From contig JADLZK010011221.1 in the NCBI GenBank assembly GCA_015847255.1, forward strand, positions 496,001 through 560,000: DNA of 64,000 bases, in the 5' to 3' direction. The DNA comes from Hyparrhenia diplandra (taxonomy: Eukaryota; Streptophyta; Magnoliopsida; Poales; Poaceae). Below the pieces are notes generated by a model. It did not search any database. It had not been told where the DNA came from and saw only the letters and a program-made list of their open reading frames with translations. Made by a program: the position numbers and the translations under genes. Numbering within the stretch: position 1 is the first letter of the stretch; each line of letters begins with the position of its first letter. Positions 34,900-46,682 of the stretch are shown here, in pieces.

Positions 34900-35986
34900 A
34901 CCGTCATTTTACCTAAGGTCAACAACATTCTTTTTTACAGTTTACCCACTTTGTGTGAACAACGTTGGGTTTTTTTCTAATAAACTCATGCTTTTAGTGT
35001 TTCCTTCGTGCACGTATTAACTAGCTCACAAGTTCTAGAATCTTTAACGTGTACTACTCCAATACGAGAGAATCATAATGCTAATCCCAGTGCAAAGATG
35101 TAATGTTGAATTAGTTTCTAGAGACAAATCCGCCAATGTATAGTATTTCTTGAGCCCTAAACAATCACTCGTTCACCGATCCCAAAGCTCTCTCATACAC
35201 AACATCAGTTTATCACTAGAAAGATCCTCTTGCCACCTAGACTTGATCACATTTTTTTTTCCCCTATGGTCGCCCAACGAACATGTCGGAGTGGGCCGGA
35301 TAGATGTATTTTTTGACTTTTGTGTTTTTTTCTAGGTTAGATCAGGATTTTCAGGTTACCTTACTGGTAAATATTTATGGGTTAGACCCACCCAATGCAT
35401 TTGTTGGGTCGAGCTAGGTTAAGTTCTCTTGTCTAGAATTGGATTGAATTGAGCTGAAACAAATCAGTAGGTGTAGGATTGGTTTGGGTGCAATGCTTAA
35501 TCACCTTAGGGTTGGAGTGTGGTTAAGGTCGGATCTCGATCCATTAATAGGGTGGTCCATGTCAGGGATTGTGACACTGACACTTACTCAATGCACATAA
35601 TACTACTCATTGGACTTTGCCTAAGCAAAAAGAAGAGCAAATTTCCATAGCAAAACCATTTTAATTGGTTGTGCTAGTTGAATGTGCTATGGACCCGTGT
35701 AGTGTATATTTTGTCATGTTAGCAATGTTTGGACCATAGATTGCATCATTTGCTAAGTTGTTACATGCATTTGACTATAGAGAGGATATGTCGCTAGCAT
35801 TGCAGAGTTCTTTGCTACATGTCTTTGCCAAAATAAATTAAAACTTAGTGTATATAAACAGAGTCATGATATGCTCACTCCGTTTCAAAAATACAATGTG
35901 CAATTGACATGGTACAATCTTCAAAAATAAACTTTAGCCGCTAACAAGTATAGTAACAAAAGTTTGATCGTTAAAAGTTTAATTTT

Positions 35987-36802
35987 GAGTTAAATGCAAT
36001 TGTAGCACCTTAAACTTGTCATAGTGTGCCATCCGGGTCCATCATCTTGCAAAACGCACACATCCGGCACCTTAAACTTGTCATTGTGTGCCATCCGGGT
36101 CCACCATCTTGCAAAACACACATCTAGCACCTTAAACTTGTTATAGTGTGCCATCCGGGTCCATCATCTTGCAAAACACACATCGGTCACCTTAAACAAC
36201 TAAGCTGATTACTTGTGAAATAAACAACTAAGGTCGTGCACTCGGATAGAGTACGCACGCGCCGCGTCCTCCGCGGCGCTTCTGGGGTGGAGCGGCCGCC
36301 GACGTCCGGGAACGGCCGTCTCGCAGTCTCCTTATGCGAAGGTTGTCGCCGAACGTATTTCGTATGCTTGTTTGCCCTCCTCCGTCGGGCGTGCCTTTGA
36401 TGAACCCCATGCGTTGCATTACAAGGATCTCTCCGCGTTTGGCGACGGTACCTTGGTGAGTGGCTACGCGGCGATCCGCCTGCTCCCGCGGCGGCGCCTT
36501 GGCCGATGAGGAGTATTGTGCCTTGTAATATAGCGGTGGAGATGCCACTTTCTTGAGGACCCGTCAAATGCACTTAATCCCGCCCCGTCGGTGAGGAGGG
36601 TCGCTTTCGGATGTGCGTTTTGCAAGATGATGGACCCGGATGGTACACCATGACAAGTTTAAGGTGCGGATGTGCGTTTTGCAAGATGATGGACCCAGAT
36701 GGCACATCATGACAAGTTCAAGGTGCCGATGTGCGTTTTGCAAGATGATGGACCCGGATGGCACAATATGACAAGTTTAAGGTGCTACAATGCATTTAAC
36801 TC
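35987..36802. mobile_element. Mutator-like element, Pack-MULE candidate
   Basis: Flanked by the 9-bp repeat TTTAATTTT (35978-35986 and 36803-36811); copy B carries a single version of this site. Ends are GAGTTAAATGCAATTGTAGC and, inverted, GAGTTAAATGCATTGTAGCA. Each arm holds two to four repeats of a unit with CACCTTAAACTTGTCATAGT and CCGGGTCCATCATCTTGCAA. The centre (about 36235-36590) is abruptly GC-rich with a minus-strand frame, unlike the AT-rich arms, suggesting a captured host gene piece. I do not recognise the captured product. Confidence 0.85.
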
Positions 36803-37059
36803 TTTAATTTTTAATCATCTTATTTCTTATGGACGGAGTAAATTGCAGGACTTTGTGTATTCAGGCTTATCCATAACTTTCTCTGTAAATAAAATTGCTA
36901 TCCTGTCACCCTCGCTAATGGTAAGACTCCTAATCGAGTTGATAATGATCAGTGTGATGACAAGGTGACTGATGACGGCGGCGTTGGCGGGAAGAGGACG
37001 AAAAACCAAACCTGAAGATCAGCGGGTCGGATTGGGTGTGAAGGATCCAGAGCCAGTTA

Positions 37060-38418
37060 GGTGCCTGAACAACGACCTTGAATAAAGAATACACGGGTTC
37101 ACTTCGTGCCTGACAGGCGACAGCAGGGATAGTCACGGTTAAGAAAAAACAATACCGTCATTTTCCCCAAGGTCAACATTCTTTTTACATTTTACCCACT
37201 TGTGTGAACAACGTTGGTTTTTTTTTCTAAGAAACTCATGCTTTTATTGTTTCCTTCGTGCACGTATTAACTAGCTCACAAGTTCTAGAATCTTCAACGT
37301 GTACTACTCCAATACGAGAGAATCATAATGCTAATCCCAGTGCAAAGATGTTATGTTGAATTAGTTTCTAGAGACAAATCCGCCAATGTATAGTATTTCT
37401 TGAGCCATAAACAATCAATTGTTGCGATGTTGTTTCTATGAGAGTGGACCCATATTAAGACAATTAATGGTTATATTATAATATTAGGTTTTGGTTCAAA
37501 ATACACAAGATCAGTTTATCACTAGAAAGATCCTCTTGCCACCTAGACTTGATCAGGCCTAAAAAAAAACGTTAGATTTTTTTTTTTTTTTTTTTCCTAT
37601 GGTCACCCAACGAACATGTCGGAGTGGGCCGGATCGATGTATTTCTTTGACTTTTGTGTGTTTTTGTAGGTTATTAGATCAGGATTTTCAGGTTAACTCC
37701 AGTTATTGGCGAATATTTATGCGTCAAACCCACCCAATGCATTTGTTGGTCGAGCTATGGGTTTTCTTGTCTAGAATTGGATTGGATTGGATTGAGCTGA
37801 AACAAAACAGTAGATGTAGGATTGGTTTGGGTGCAATGCTTAATCACCTTAGGGTTGGAGTGTGGTTAAGGTCGGATCTCGATCCATTAATAGGGTGGTC
37901 CATGTCGGGATTGTGACACTGACACTTACTCAATGCACATAATACTACTCATTTGGACTTTGCCTAAGCAGAAAAGAGCAGCAAATTTCCATAGCAAAAC
38001 CATTTTAATTGGTTGTGCTAGTTGAATGTGTTATGGACCCCTGTAGTGTATATTTTGTCATGTTAGCAATGTTTGGACCATAGATTGCATCATTTGCTAA
38101 GTTGTTACACATATTTGACTATAGAGAGGATATGTCGCTAGCATTGCAGAGTTCTTTGTCACATGTTTGCCAAAATAAATTAAAACTTAGCGTACATAAA
38201 CAGAGTCATGCATGATATGCTCACTCCGTTTCAAAATACAATGTGCAATTGACATGGTACAATCTTCAAAAATAAACTTTAGCCGCTAACAAGTTATAGT
38301 AACAAAAGTATGATCGTTAGAAGTTTAATTTCGAATCATCTTATTTCTTTTGGAAGGAGTAAATTGCAGGACTTTGTGTATTCAGGCTTTATCCATAACT
38401 TTCTCTATAAAAAATTGC
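37060..38418. repeat. tandem duplication, copy B (empty sites)
   Basis: Second copy of the unit at 34515. It lacks both transposons of copy A and has a local divergent patch at about 37425-37510 where copy A reads differently. A T20-type run lies near 37577-37597. A 157-bp spacer separates the copies. Confidence 0.9.
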
Positions 38419-39043
38419 TTCGTTTTCAGTCAAAGTCGACTGTCTGAAAAGCTTAAGTGTACAGACTACAGTGATCTATTGAGCTCTATTTTGACCGCTG
38501 TAATTGATTTATCCAAATTACTACTGTACAAGATTGAAAAAGTGCTTTAACGAGGCTTAAAGCAGGTAGTAGGAGTACCTGCACATCCTTATCCGTAACA
38601 GAAATTCCTTCTCGAAGCCTTTCCGACAGGTGGGCCCCACCCTTCGAAACACTCCCCTACCCCACCACGACCGACCTCGCGCCACGTTGGACGAGTCGAG
38701 ACGAGACGAGACTCGCTCTGACCCTTTCAACGAACAGGACCCTCCATGTCCCCATCGGAATCCCGTAGTAGTAGTCCGCTGACGTCATCTCCACCATCAC
38801 GGCACGTGACCCCGCACCATTGCCCCACTGTAGCCCCGCGTCCACACTCTGTCGCTTTACAGCCAGGAGGGCAAAACCGGGACAGAAAAATAAAGAAAAC
38901 AGAGGACGGGGGGCCATTACGCGCACGTTTCACACGTTTATTTTGCGCCGCTGAGAGGCCATTAGCAGCAGGAGCTGGAGCTTACTAATCAATTCGCACG
39001 CATCTCTGTCCGCTTCTCCGCGTCCTCTCCGATGTCAGCCACG
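38419..39043. other. upstream region of the ERF gene
   Basis: No gene supported. The sequence becomes GC-richer toward the gene. CACGTG within GGCACGTGACC (about 38802) is a G-box that could serve the ERF promoter. Confidence 0.4.
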
Positions 39044-39050
39044 TATAAAA
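39044..39050 (+). promoter_or_regulatory. TATA box, ERF gene
   Basis: TATAAAA in the context ACGTATAAAAGCC, 107 bp before the first ATG. Confidence 0.65.
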
Positions 39051-39150
39051 GCCTCGCCATCCCTCTCCAGTTGCCGCTCTCAGTTCGAAGCAAAGCAAGC
39101 AGCAGCCTCGCCATCAGACGAACACACAAGCTCACTCAGATCAACAGCAC

Positions 39151-40004
39151 ATGACCAACCGCACCTTCTCCGCCATGGCAGCAGCGAACCAATCATCATC
39201 CTACATGATCCGATTCGACGGCTCCGACGACCCGTCGCCGAGCTCCGAGCCGCCGGGCCCCGCGCAGCCGCAGCCACCGTTCGCGGGGAGGAGGAGGGTG
39301 ATCTCCCCGAGCAGGAGCACCAGGTCATTGTCGCCGCCCTGCTCCACGTCGTGTCCGGGTACACCACGCCACCGCCGGAGGTCTTCCCGCCGCCGCCGAC
39401 AGCAGCAGCGGCCGCGTGCTGCCAGGTTTGCGGCATGGAGCGGTGCCTCGGCTGCGAGTTCTTCGCCGGGGACGCGACGACGACCGCATTGGACGGCGCG
39501 CGGGGGAATACTAAGCTGGTGGCAGTGGCAGCAGCAGGCGCGGCGGCGGCGCCGGGGCAGAGGAGGCGGAGGAAGAAGAAGAACAAGTACCGCGGCGTGC
39601 GGCAGCGGCCGTGGGGAAGTGGGCGGCGGAGATCCGCGACCCGCGCCGCGCCGTGCGCAAGTGGTTTTGGCACGTTCGACACCGCCGAGGAGGCCGCCAG
39701 GGCGTACGACCAGGCCGCCATCGAGTTCCGCGGCCCGCGCGCCAAGCTCAACTTCCCGTTCCCCGAGCAGCTGTCGACGACGACCCACGACGAGGCGGCC
39801 ACCACCAAGTCGTCGGACAACACGCTGTCGCTGTCGCCGTCGCTCTGCAGCGAGCAGCGGGGGCAGCAGCAGCCAGAGTGGCCGCCAACTTCCGGCGACG
39901 GGCAGGAAACAGGGGAGCAGCTCTGGGAAGGCCTGCAGGACCTGATGAAGCTGGACGAAGGCGAGTTCTGCTGGTTCCCGCCAACCTCGAGCGCTTGGAA
40001 TTGA
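39151..40004 (+). CDS. AP2/ERF transcription factor, group X type (three apparent indels)
   Basis: Single-exon DNA-binding regulator of the ethylene-response-factor family, acting in the nucleus on GCC-box-type sites. The AP2 domain is recognisable: YRGVRQRPW, then GKWAAEIRDPRRAVRKW in another frame, then GTFDTAEEAARAYDQAAIEF and RGPRAKLNFPFPE. Upstream lie VIVAALLHVVSGY and a C-x2-C-x4-C-x2-C motif (CQVCGMERCLGC), both features I associate with group X ERFs (ABR1, RAP2.6, ERF110/113). The C-terminus is acidic and aromatic (KLDEGEFCWFP). Three frame breaks fall in homopolymers: G4 at 39285-39288 and G4 at 39613-39616 (one G short each), and T4 at 39665-39668 (one T long). Corrected length is 855 nt, 284 residues. 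ATG 39151 is used; 39175 is an alternative. Error is more likely than decay, because the AP2 sequence is otherwise perfect. Confidence 0.85.
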
Positions 40005-42094
40005 ATTGAATTCAAACGCCCGCGCGCGACGAAATCCCAGCCGTTCAACTTGTTTGAAAAGGAACATCCTAGCCTTCCGCTATGCTTTTTTTTTCCCCTT
40101 GGCTCTTCTTTTTCTAAGCTCTGTTGTACTTATTTGAACAAAGCAGAGTTTTGTAAATTACTACAGTACATTACAAGTCCTGCCAAGTGTATCGAATAGG
40201 GCAATTTTGGAGTGTACGTATTTTCTACTTGAAAGCAATTAACACGAGCTGACTACTGACATGTCAACCAATTGAATACATGATCAGAGTTTGGATATGT
40301 ATTTTTTTATTAAGGTATTTCGTACTTTACCGGCATATAGCAGTAGGATTGAGACTTTTTGCTTTAAAAATATTGAGAGTAGCCCTTGCAAATTTGTTAA
40401 TAATATTCAGCTAACAATATGATCAACGTGGTAACCATGCGGGTGGTTGGCAAATTAAGTATTGTTATGTTTGCATCACGTTGTTCGGTGACAGACAGAA
40501 TTGCTACGCGATGGTTAGTTTATTCTAATCCACGAGCGGGTATCTATCTAGTACTCACTGCTCTGTCACCAAGCAACTATTTTAATGCAATCATTCTAGT
40601 AGCTACAGATTATTTGAAAGCAACAGATCTCCAAATGATCCCCAGGTTTTGACGTTGCATCATCTCCTATGCCTGGTATTGGCAAATCTCATTTAGGCAC
40701 ATGCTTCCTTACTACCCATAAAAAATCTTGGCTTTTCTGCGCCTCTAGACACACTTGAATCAGATGAAAACTTCAATGACAGGAACCTCATAAATTACCA
40801 GAATCGTAAAAACATTGCTTGTACCTAACAGAACCGGAGAATCAACCTTATAAAGTAGGATCACAAAGTCGTATTGTGCTTAGGTGTACGTACATTCACA
40901 TTTACCGCAAGTTAAATCGGCTCTCTTAATCAGCACACGTTTCACTAATCCCATGGCATGATGGGGTCGGCGCAAACCAAACATGCAAGATCGAAGGGGA
41001 TAGATATATATATCCAACTGCAAAAGTTATTTCCCAATTGACATCCATTCATTCATATCTTGATCCGATCCGAGAGACTGAATGATGGCTCTGAGAAGTC
41101 ATTTTTACTGATCAAGTTGTTTCAGGATATGGGAGTATTACGTTGTACTCTGCTGCAGCTGCTATAATGAACACGCACGTCGTCATCTCTGACTGTAAAT
41201 ATCTGCATATTCACCATTCGGACGACGGCCACATCCCTGCAGACGCAGGTGATTTCCCCGTGCGGGAAAGAGAGACAAAAAAATCCTAGGAACGCCTCAA
41301 AGTCTCCTCGACTCGAGATATTAGCGTACCGATTGTGATTTGTGAGTGTCTGAGTGACGTCTCCTGACTGTGACTGGGACTCTGGCTGGCGATCGCAGCA
41401 ATAGCATGCAGTCGTGCCGGCAGCTCGTTCCAGTGCCCACCAGACGCCCTAGGAGAGTCGAGAGGACGGGGCCAGAGGTCCCTACCCGTCAGCCGGTGCG
41501 GGGAGGTGACGCGGCGACCGGCACCACTCCACTCTCCAATGCAGGCAGGCTGCGCACAACGAACGGTCAACTGACGAGTGAGCGGCGGGGGAATGGGCTG
41601 GCTGGGCTCCGGCCTGGTGGCGGGTGGCCCGTAGTGAGTGGGTGGGTCAGTGGGTGCTGCGCTCAGGGCGGACGTCAGCGTCAGCCGCGGTTCCAGCTGG
41701 GGAATCGCTGGCTCGCGGCCCGCCAAGCAGGCAGGGGAAACTGCGCGGGCGGAAGGCTCTCTTTTCTTGTTGATGATCCCGTCCGAGGCTTCCTGCGGCT
41801 GGCAGCCGGCTGCGCTGCGCACGGGTTTTTCTTTCACTTTACACAATGAATGAATTGAAAGGCTTGCGTGGAGCATCACGGATTGGACGCGTGGTATGAG
41901 TGTGATCTCCTTTTTATGTCTGCCATGCGAGGTCTGACTTTGTCTTTTCAGTTTTGACTTTGACCTATCCGTCGATCCGTCCGTCGGCTAAGTCTTTGAC
42001 GCACCGTATCCTCATTCGTCAACTCCCTTCGTATTTGAACTTTTCCATTTTTCGACTCATGTGTTATCCAAACATACTCTGGTACCGTGGTACG

Positions 42095-42340
42095 TACTTC
42101 CTCGGTCCTAAACTACAAGATGTTTGATTTTTTTTTTCACCAAATTTGACTATTCGTCTTATTAAAAATATGTGTAAAATATTTTTGTTTTATAATAACT
42201 TGTTTTATTAATAAAAGTTTTTCAAGAATGATATACATGTTACTATATTAGTACATAGGAGTATCACTTTTTAAATAAAACGAGTGGTCAAACTTGTAGC
42301 GAAGAAAAAGTCAAATAACTTACATATTGAAAGTAAGCCT
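42095..42340. mobile_element. probable degraded Stowaway-type MITE
   Basis: The left end TACTTCCTCGGTCCTAAACT resembles a Stowaway terminus. The right part (GTGGTCAAACTTGTAGCG, AAAGTCAAATAACTTACA) is family-like but lacks a clean end. Confidence 0.4.
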
Positions 42341-44532
42341 TAACAAAATTAAAAAGAAGTTGAAAAAAAACCAAACCGAAATCAAGAAAATCGCGACAAA
42401 GAAAAAACGGTTCCTGAGGAACCAAAAAATTTCGGTTCCTACCCTCGGTTAACTGATTTAACTGAATTATGTCAATTATGTTTCACTATCGGCACGGTCA
42501 TTCAAAGATGGGAGGAGGTGGGCAGACGGCAGGGTCCCATCGAAGACCGGAAGTCAGAAGCAGGCCAGCTCAACAGTAGCATAGATTTTCGTATCGAGCA
42601 GTAGATGAATTCAAAGGCACCGACCCACCCAGTTACGAATTCAAAGGCACAGTGCCAGTATTCAAAAAAGGCTTGAAGCAGGGCTCCCTCCAGCGGTCCA
42701 GCTGGCATAGTACCGTAGCATCGCATCGCATCATGCATGGCACGGCCTGAAGGCTGAAGCTCTGCAGTCTGAAATAAATTGGCTGCTGGCCTGCTGATAA
42801 CGAGTCCGATCTCCACGCAGACGTGCGTAAATGCCGTGTCCATGAAAACGAGCGATCTTCCCTTCCCTCCCGTGCATCCGGCCGGACGTACGGCAGGTGC
42901 TGCTGCCGCGGGCGGAAGTGCATCCATGCATGACAAAACATGCATGCACGGACGCCGGTGAAGTGCGCTGGCTTGCCGATGAAACACACACACGCGCTGC
43001 CGACACCCTGCAGCTGGTAGTAGTAGGTGTGTGGCATAATGGATATCAAGCCGGGCTGCCTGCCTGCCACATCACATGGCGAAATTGCCCATGCGCCGAT
43101 GTTGGTGTGCCATTGTGCCAAACGTCACAAGCTTAGCTTAGGTCAAACTAAAAGAAATCGACCATATGACCTCATACAATTCATACGCAGCAGCAGCTAG
43201 AACGGCGGGAAGGAGGTGATGAGTGGCGGCGGGAAGGAGGTGACGAGGAAGGCCAACGTGGCGCCGTGGCGGTGGTGAGGGAGATGAGGGGGCGGCAGGG
43301 CGACGCAGCCGCGGCGCCGGTGCAGAGTGGGCGATGGACGGGGGCCATGCCCCCCTAATATTGCGTAGCAAGAAAGAAAATTACTAGTATAATATATAAG
43401 CAAGACATAACCCTAAGTTCCTTCCAAATTTCTTTTTGGCTTAGAAATTTTCTCCTGAACGAGTCAAGATTAGCCCGTTTGTTCCTGATGGCAAGATTAG
43501 CTTGCTTGTTTCTTTTTCTATTTTTAGCTTTCCTTATAGTGTCAAAATATATAACTGCTAATATATTGAGAAAAGTTATAGTGGTTTACGTTGCACCAAA
43601 AATACTTTGTTCTTGTTCTCGTTTGTTATTGAGCATCTGTAAGCAAGTTTGTCGGAGAGACTTTTCGACTCACATAATTCAATACTTTTATTTATATTAA
43701 GAGTGAGATTATACAAAATTCTTGTCTTATAATATACCTATTAATATCTTCTATATAATAAAATACAACTAGTGGATATAAATCATCACTAAAAGACAGA
43801 GTTGATACTCAATACTTACAAAGTCACCTAGACGTCTTCTCGTCCTTGAGGCATATCACTTATTGAAAAAATACCTAGGATACATATAAGAAATTGCTAG
43901 CACCCATTGATGTCAATGAATTAACCCGGACAATCACCATTAGGAAACTAACAAGTTGAGTTGCACTTAGTTTTACATGTTGGTTTTGGCCGCCTCTAAA
44001 TATAATTTCGGCTCCGCCACTATTCATACTGTATATTTCTCTCTCTCTCTCTGGAATTTTTTGAGTGTTAATTAGGCTCTCCCCCACTTTCTTTCGATTG
44101 CATTAAAAGGCAGTATAAGTTCAATACAACGCAGAAGGTGGCATATTGTCAAGACCTGCTAGGGAAGAAGGATTGTCAAGCGTCCGTCAACAGCAAAGGC
44201 GACTCAAGATGGTGGCTAGCGTCGTGGTCCTAGATTGTGTGTGTCCTGTTTTGGGCTTTGGCGTAGATGGGCCATGTGCTCGGGTGAGCCCGGTGCGAGT
44301 CTGGGTGGGGAGTATAACACCCTTGTAACCGTCTTGGTGACGGCATCGATCATTTTGAAATCTGAACTCATATCTCGAACTCGAAATTCCTCTGAACTAC
44401 CCGATTGCTGTTCGTGATAATCTCTCATTGATCTATGCTAATCTACCCCTATATCCATCCAATCCAGTTATCATTTGCGACCTGATTCGGGCACCCAAGA
44501 CCAAAGTACTTAAACCAAGAAAAACAAACACT

Positions 44533-44792
44533 TACTCACTACGTCCTGAAATACAGCGCATTTTGCCCATTCATAGACAAAATAAGAGGAAATGTAATAG
44601 ATGCATTACCGCTCGCTTACCTTTCTAATCTATTGAAATTTGATATTTCCTTTGATTAAATGATGAAGTCTCAATATAATGTTTTTTTTTTATTTAAGTG
44701 AATCTTATCTTCATGTTCTCTGGATGTACTATATTGCACATGACAATTTTCAAATGTCAGAATATACACCATATTTCAAGACAGAGGGAGTA
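44533..44792. mobile_element. Stowaway-type MITE
   Basis: Left TACTCACTACGTCCTGAAAT and inverse right TACTCCCTCTGTCTTGAAAT are opposed termini, with TA at both ends. About 260 bp, AT-rich, no coding content. Confidence 0.65.
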
Positions 44793-44997
44793 AAGCATTT
44801 TAAACCTCCACAAGATACCTACAGCCAGAGCAACTACCTCAATGGCATCATCAAGCTTAGATCGAGGACGACTAGGATGGGGTCGTCAATGGGGATGGAC
44901 AAGATACAAGGAGACAGGACATGACAACGTCAATGGTAGGCGGCCCAGATCGAGGCTCGGGCTAGTTCGCTAGGCTCTTTTCTCTTTTTTCATTTGG

Positions 44998-45170
44998 ATT
45001 AACATAGGCGGGCATTTACAGTCGTCTCCATAAATAAATAATGATTAACATAGGCCCCCATTTACCGCCGCTTTCGTAAATTAAGGCGGACATTTACAGT
45101 CGCCTCCATAAATAATGATTAACATAGGTGGCCATTTACCGCCGCTTTCGTAAATTAGTGATTAACGGTG
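44998..45170 (+). repeat. alternating tandem repeat around GATTAACATAGG
   Basis: GATTAACATAGG-type starts occur at about 44998, 45043 and 45117. Each is followed by CATTTAC and either AGTCGTCTCCATAAATAA or CGCCGCTTTCGTAAATTA, so two unit types alternate. Confidence 0.7.
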
Positions 45171-45963
45171 ACGTTTGAGCCACGCATAAATTTAATAGAA
45201 TGTCGTTATTCCTTTTTGAGAGACAAATTCGCAAAACAAAAATAGTTTTTTTTACATGAAACAAAAATAGTTTGGGAGTTGCACACATATGCACGCGCAC
45301 GGACGACATTCAATTCAGAACAATGTAAAGTAGAACCACACAGCTGGCTGTTATCTGTTCCTTGGGCCTGCTGCATTCCTGACCGTGAAACTGTTTTATT
45401 TTTTTGCAAATGGAGCAAAGTCAAAGCTCCGAAGCCGCCCCGGCCATATGACTATAGCTTGCCCGAGATTTTGACTTGCGTATTTTTTAGTTAGTGTCAA
45501 AACCAGTTAAAGTCTTCGAAGCCGATCAACGCGTAGTATGCATAAGGTACATTACATGCAAGGTCAACGGAATGAGGAATCAACTGTAATATCTTGGCGC
45601 AGTAATCTGTTTTTATTTCCTCTTCCATTGTTTCAGTCAACATGCAGTTTATTAGTAACTGCATTATGTTTAATTTGGATTATCTCCCAGCCAGAACCTG
45701 ACACACACACCTGCATTGCTGGCTGGCTGCCACCGGGACACGTAAACAGGCCGCAGTCAATCCATCCTCTCTAGGAGTTGCCGTAAGAACAATTCAACAA
45801 ATCACATTGCTGCACGTACGGGAGTCCCTAAATTACCACCGTCCGTTTCACTGCACTGACGCACGCATGCAATTATGTTTGCATAAACAACCCCGCCGTT
45901 CCCTACGACCCTCAGTCTCACACTCCTCCACCACTCATCCTCCCACTGAAGGCAAGCTCCAGC

Positions 45964-45970
45964 TATATAA
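45964..45970 (+). promoter_or_regulatory. candidate TATA box
   Basis: TATATAA in AGCTATATAACATC, 47 bp before the start codon at 46017; the leader would be short. Confidence 0.45.
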
Positions 45971-46016
45971 CATCGCATACTTGCAGCCACCAGCCAACCT
46001 CACAGTCAGTGGGAGG

Positions 46017-46682
46017 ATGAGTGGTGACGACATGTCGTACAACCCGGAGCAACCACCGCAGGCCCGCCAGCAGCTGACGATGGCGCCGCCGCGAATGTCC
46101 TTCTCCAGCGACTTCGCGCTGGAGCCACCGCCACCGAGACCACCACCGGGCCGCGCGGACGCGGACTTCTTCGAGTTCTCGCCGGCGGGCAGCCGGGCTA
46201 TGATGGACGCGGACCAGCTCTTCTCCAAGGGCCGCATCCTCCCGCTGCGGGAGGCGGGCGCCGCGCGGGGCCGGGGCCCCGACGACCCTGCGCGACGAGC
46301 TGCTGCGCGCGCCGGACGCCGCCGCCGACCGTGGCGGACGTCGTGGGCATGCACGGTGGAAGGAGATGCTTGGGATCAAGACGAGGGCGCCGCACCCGCA
46401 CGCGCACAAGAAGGGGGCCGCCGCTGACGCTCACGTGGTAATAATCACAACGCGCGCACTGACCACCATGCATGGCATTTTGTACTGTAAATTGCTTTTG
46501 ACTTGCTCCCATGTCCCTCCGCTTGTTGAGCACCGACTTGGCACTTCTTTCAGTTTAAATTAACTATGTTTTTTACTGACAGCATGTGTACTCTTGGCAG
46601 GATCTTGGAGAGCATGGAGAGGCTTCAGAGGCAGCAGGAGAGTGAAGCCACAGATGACCGTCACTTGCATTTGAAGGTTTAG
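46017..46682 (+). CDS. plant-specific protein of unknown function (two apparent indels)
   Basis: I recognise a plant-only protein type but cannot name a function. In order: MSGDDMSYNPE, RMSFSSDFALE, FFEFSPAGS, then MMDADQLFSKGRILPLREA. After a frame change in the GC-rich run at about 46263-46280 come TTLRDELLRAPD and RWKEMLGIKTR. An intron (46438-46600, GT-AG) precedes a short last exon reading RILESMERLQRQQE, with stop at 46680-46682. The phases of the two exons join only if the G5 run at 46413-46417 is one base shorter. Both corrections together give 501 nt (166 residues). Related plant proteins share an SDFEF...ADELFxxGxLLPL pattern and a WK-L-G-basic stretch. Start ATG 46017 follows a TATA-like box. 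The ending after the intron is the least certain part. Confidence 0.6.

Larger units (their letters stand above)
34515..36902. repeat. tandem duplication, copy A (with two later insertions)
   Basis: Begins GGTGCCTGAACAACGACC and ends near ACTTTCTCTGTAAATAAAAT. It matches 37060-38418 closely over its whole length once the MITE at 34619-34899 and the MULE at 35987-36802 are removed. Shared landmarks include ACGGGTTCACTTCGTGCCTG, GATCCTCTTGCCACCTAGAC and AAGGTCGGATCTCGATCCAT. No gene is evident in the unit. Confidence 0.9.
40005..45963. other. long gene-free region
   Basis: I see no supported gene in this stretch of nearly 6 kb. GC-rich patches at 41286-41880, 42500-43130 and 43190-43340 have long frames on both strands, but these are mirror images without domains. 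MITEs and repeats inside it are listed separately. A CT microsatellite lies at 44037-44051. Confidence 0.4.

Noticed and set aside
39080..40067. Long minus-strand frames over the ERF gene
   Set aside because: They are antisense shadows of GC-rich coding sequence; the AP2 domain fixes the plus strand.
41286..41879. 197-codon minus-strand frame overlapping a 159-codon plus-strand frame
   Set aside because: The frames mirror each other in a GC-rich patch with no domain, promoter or splice support.
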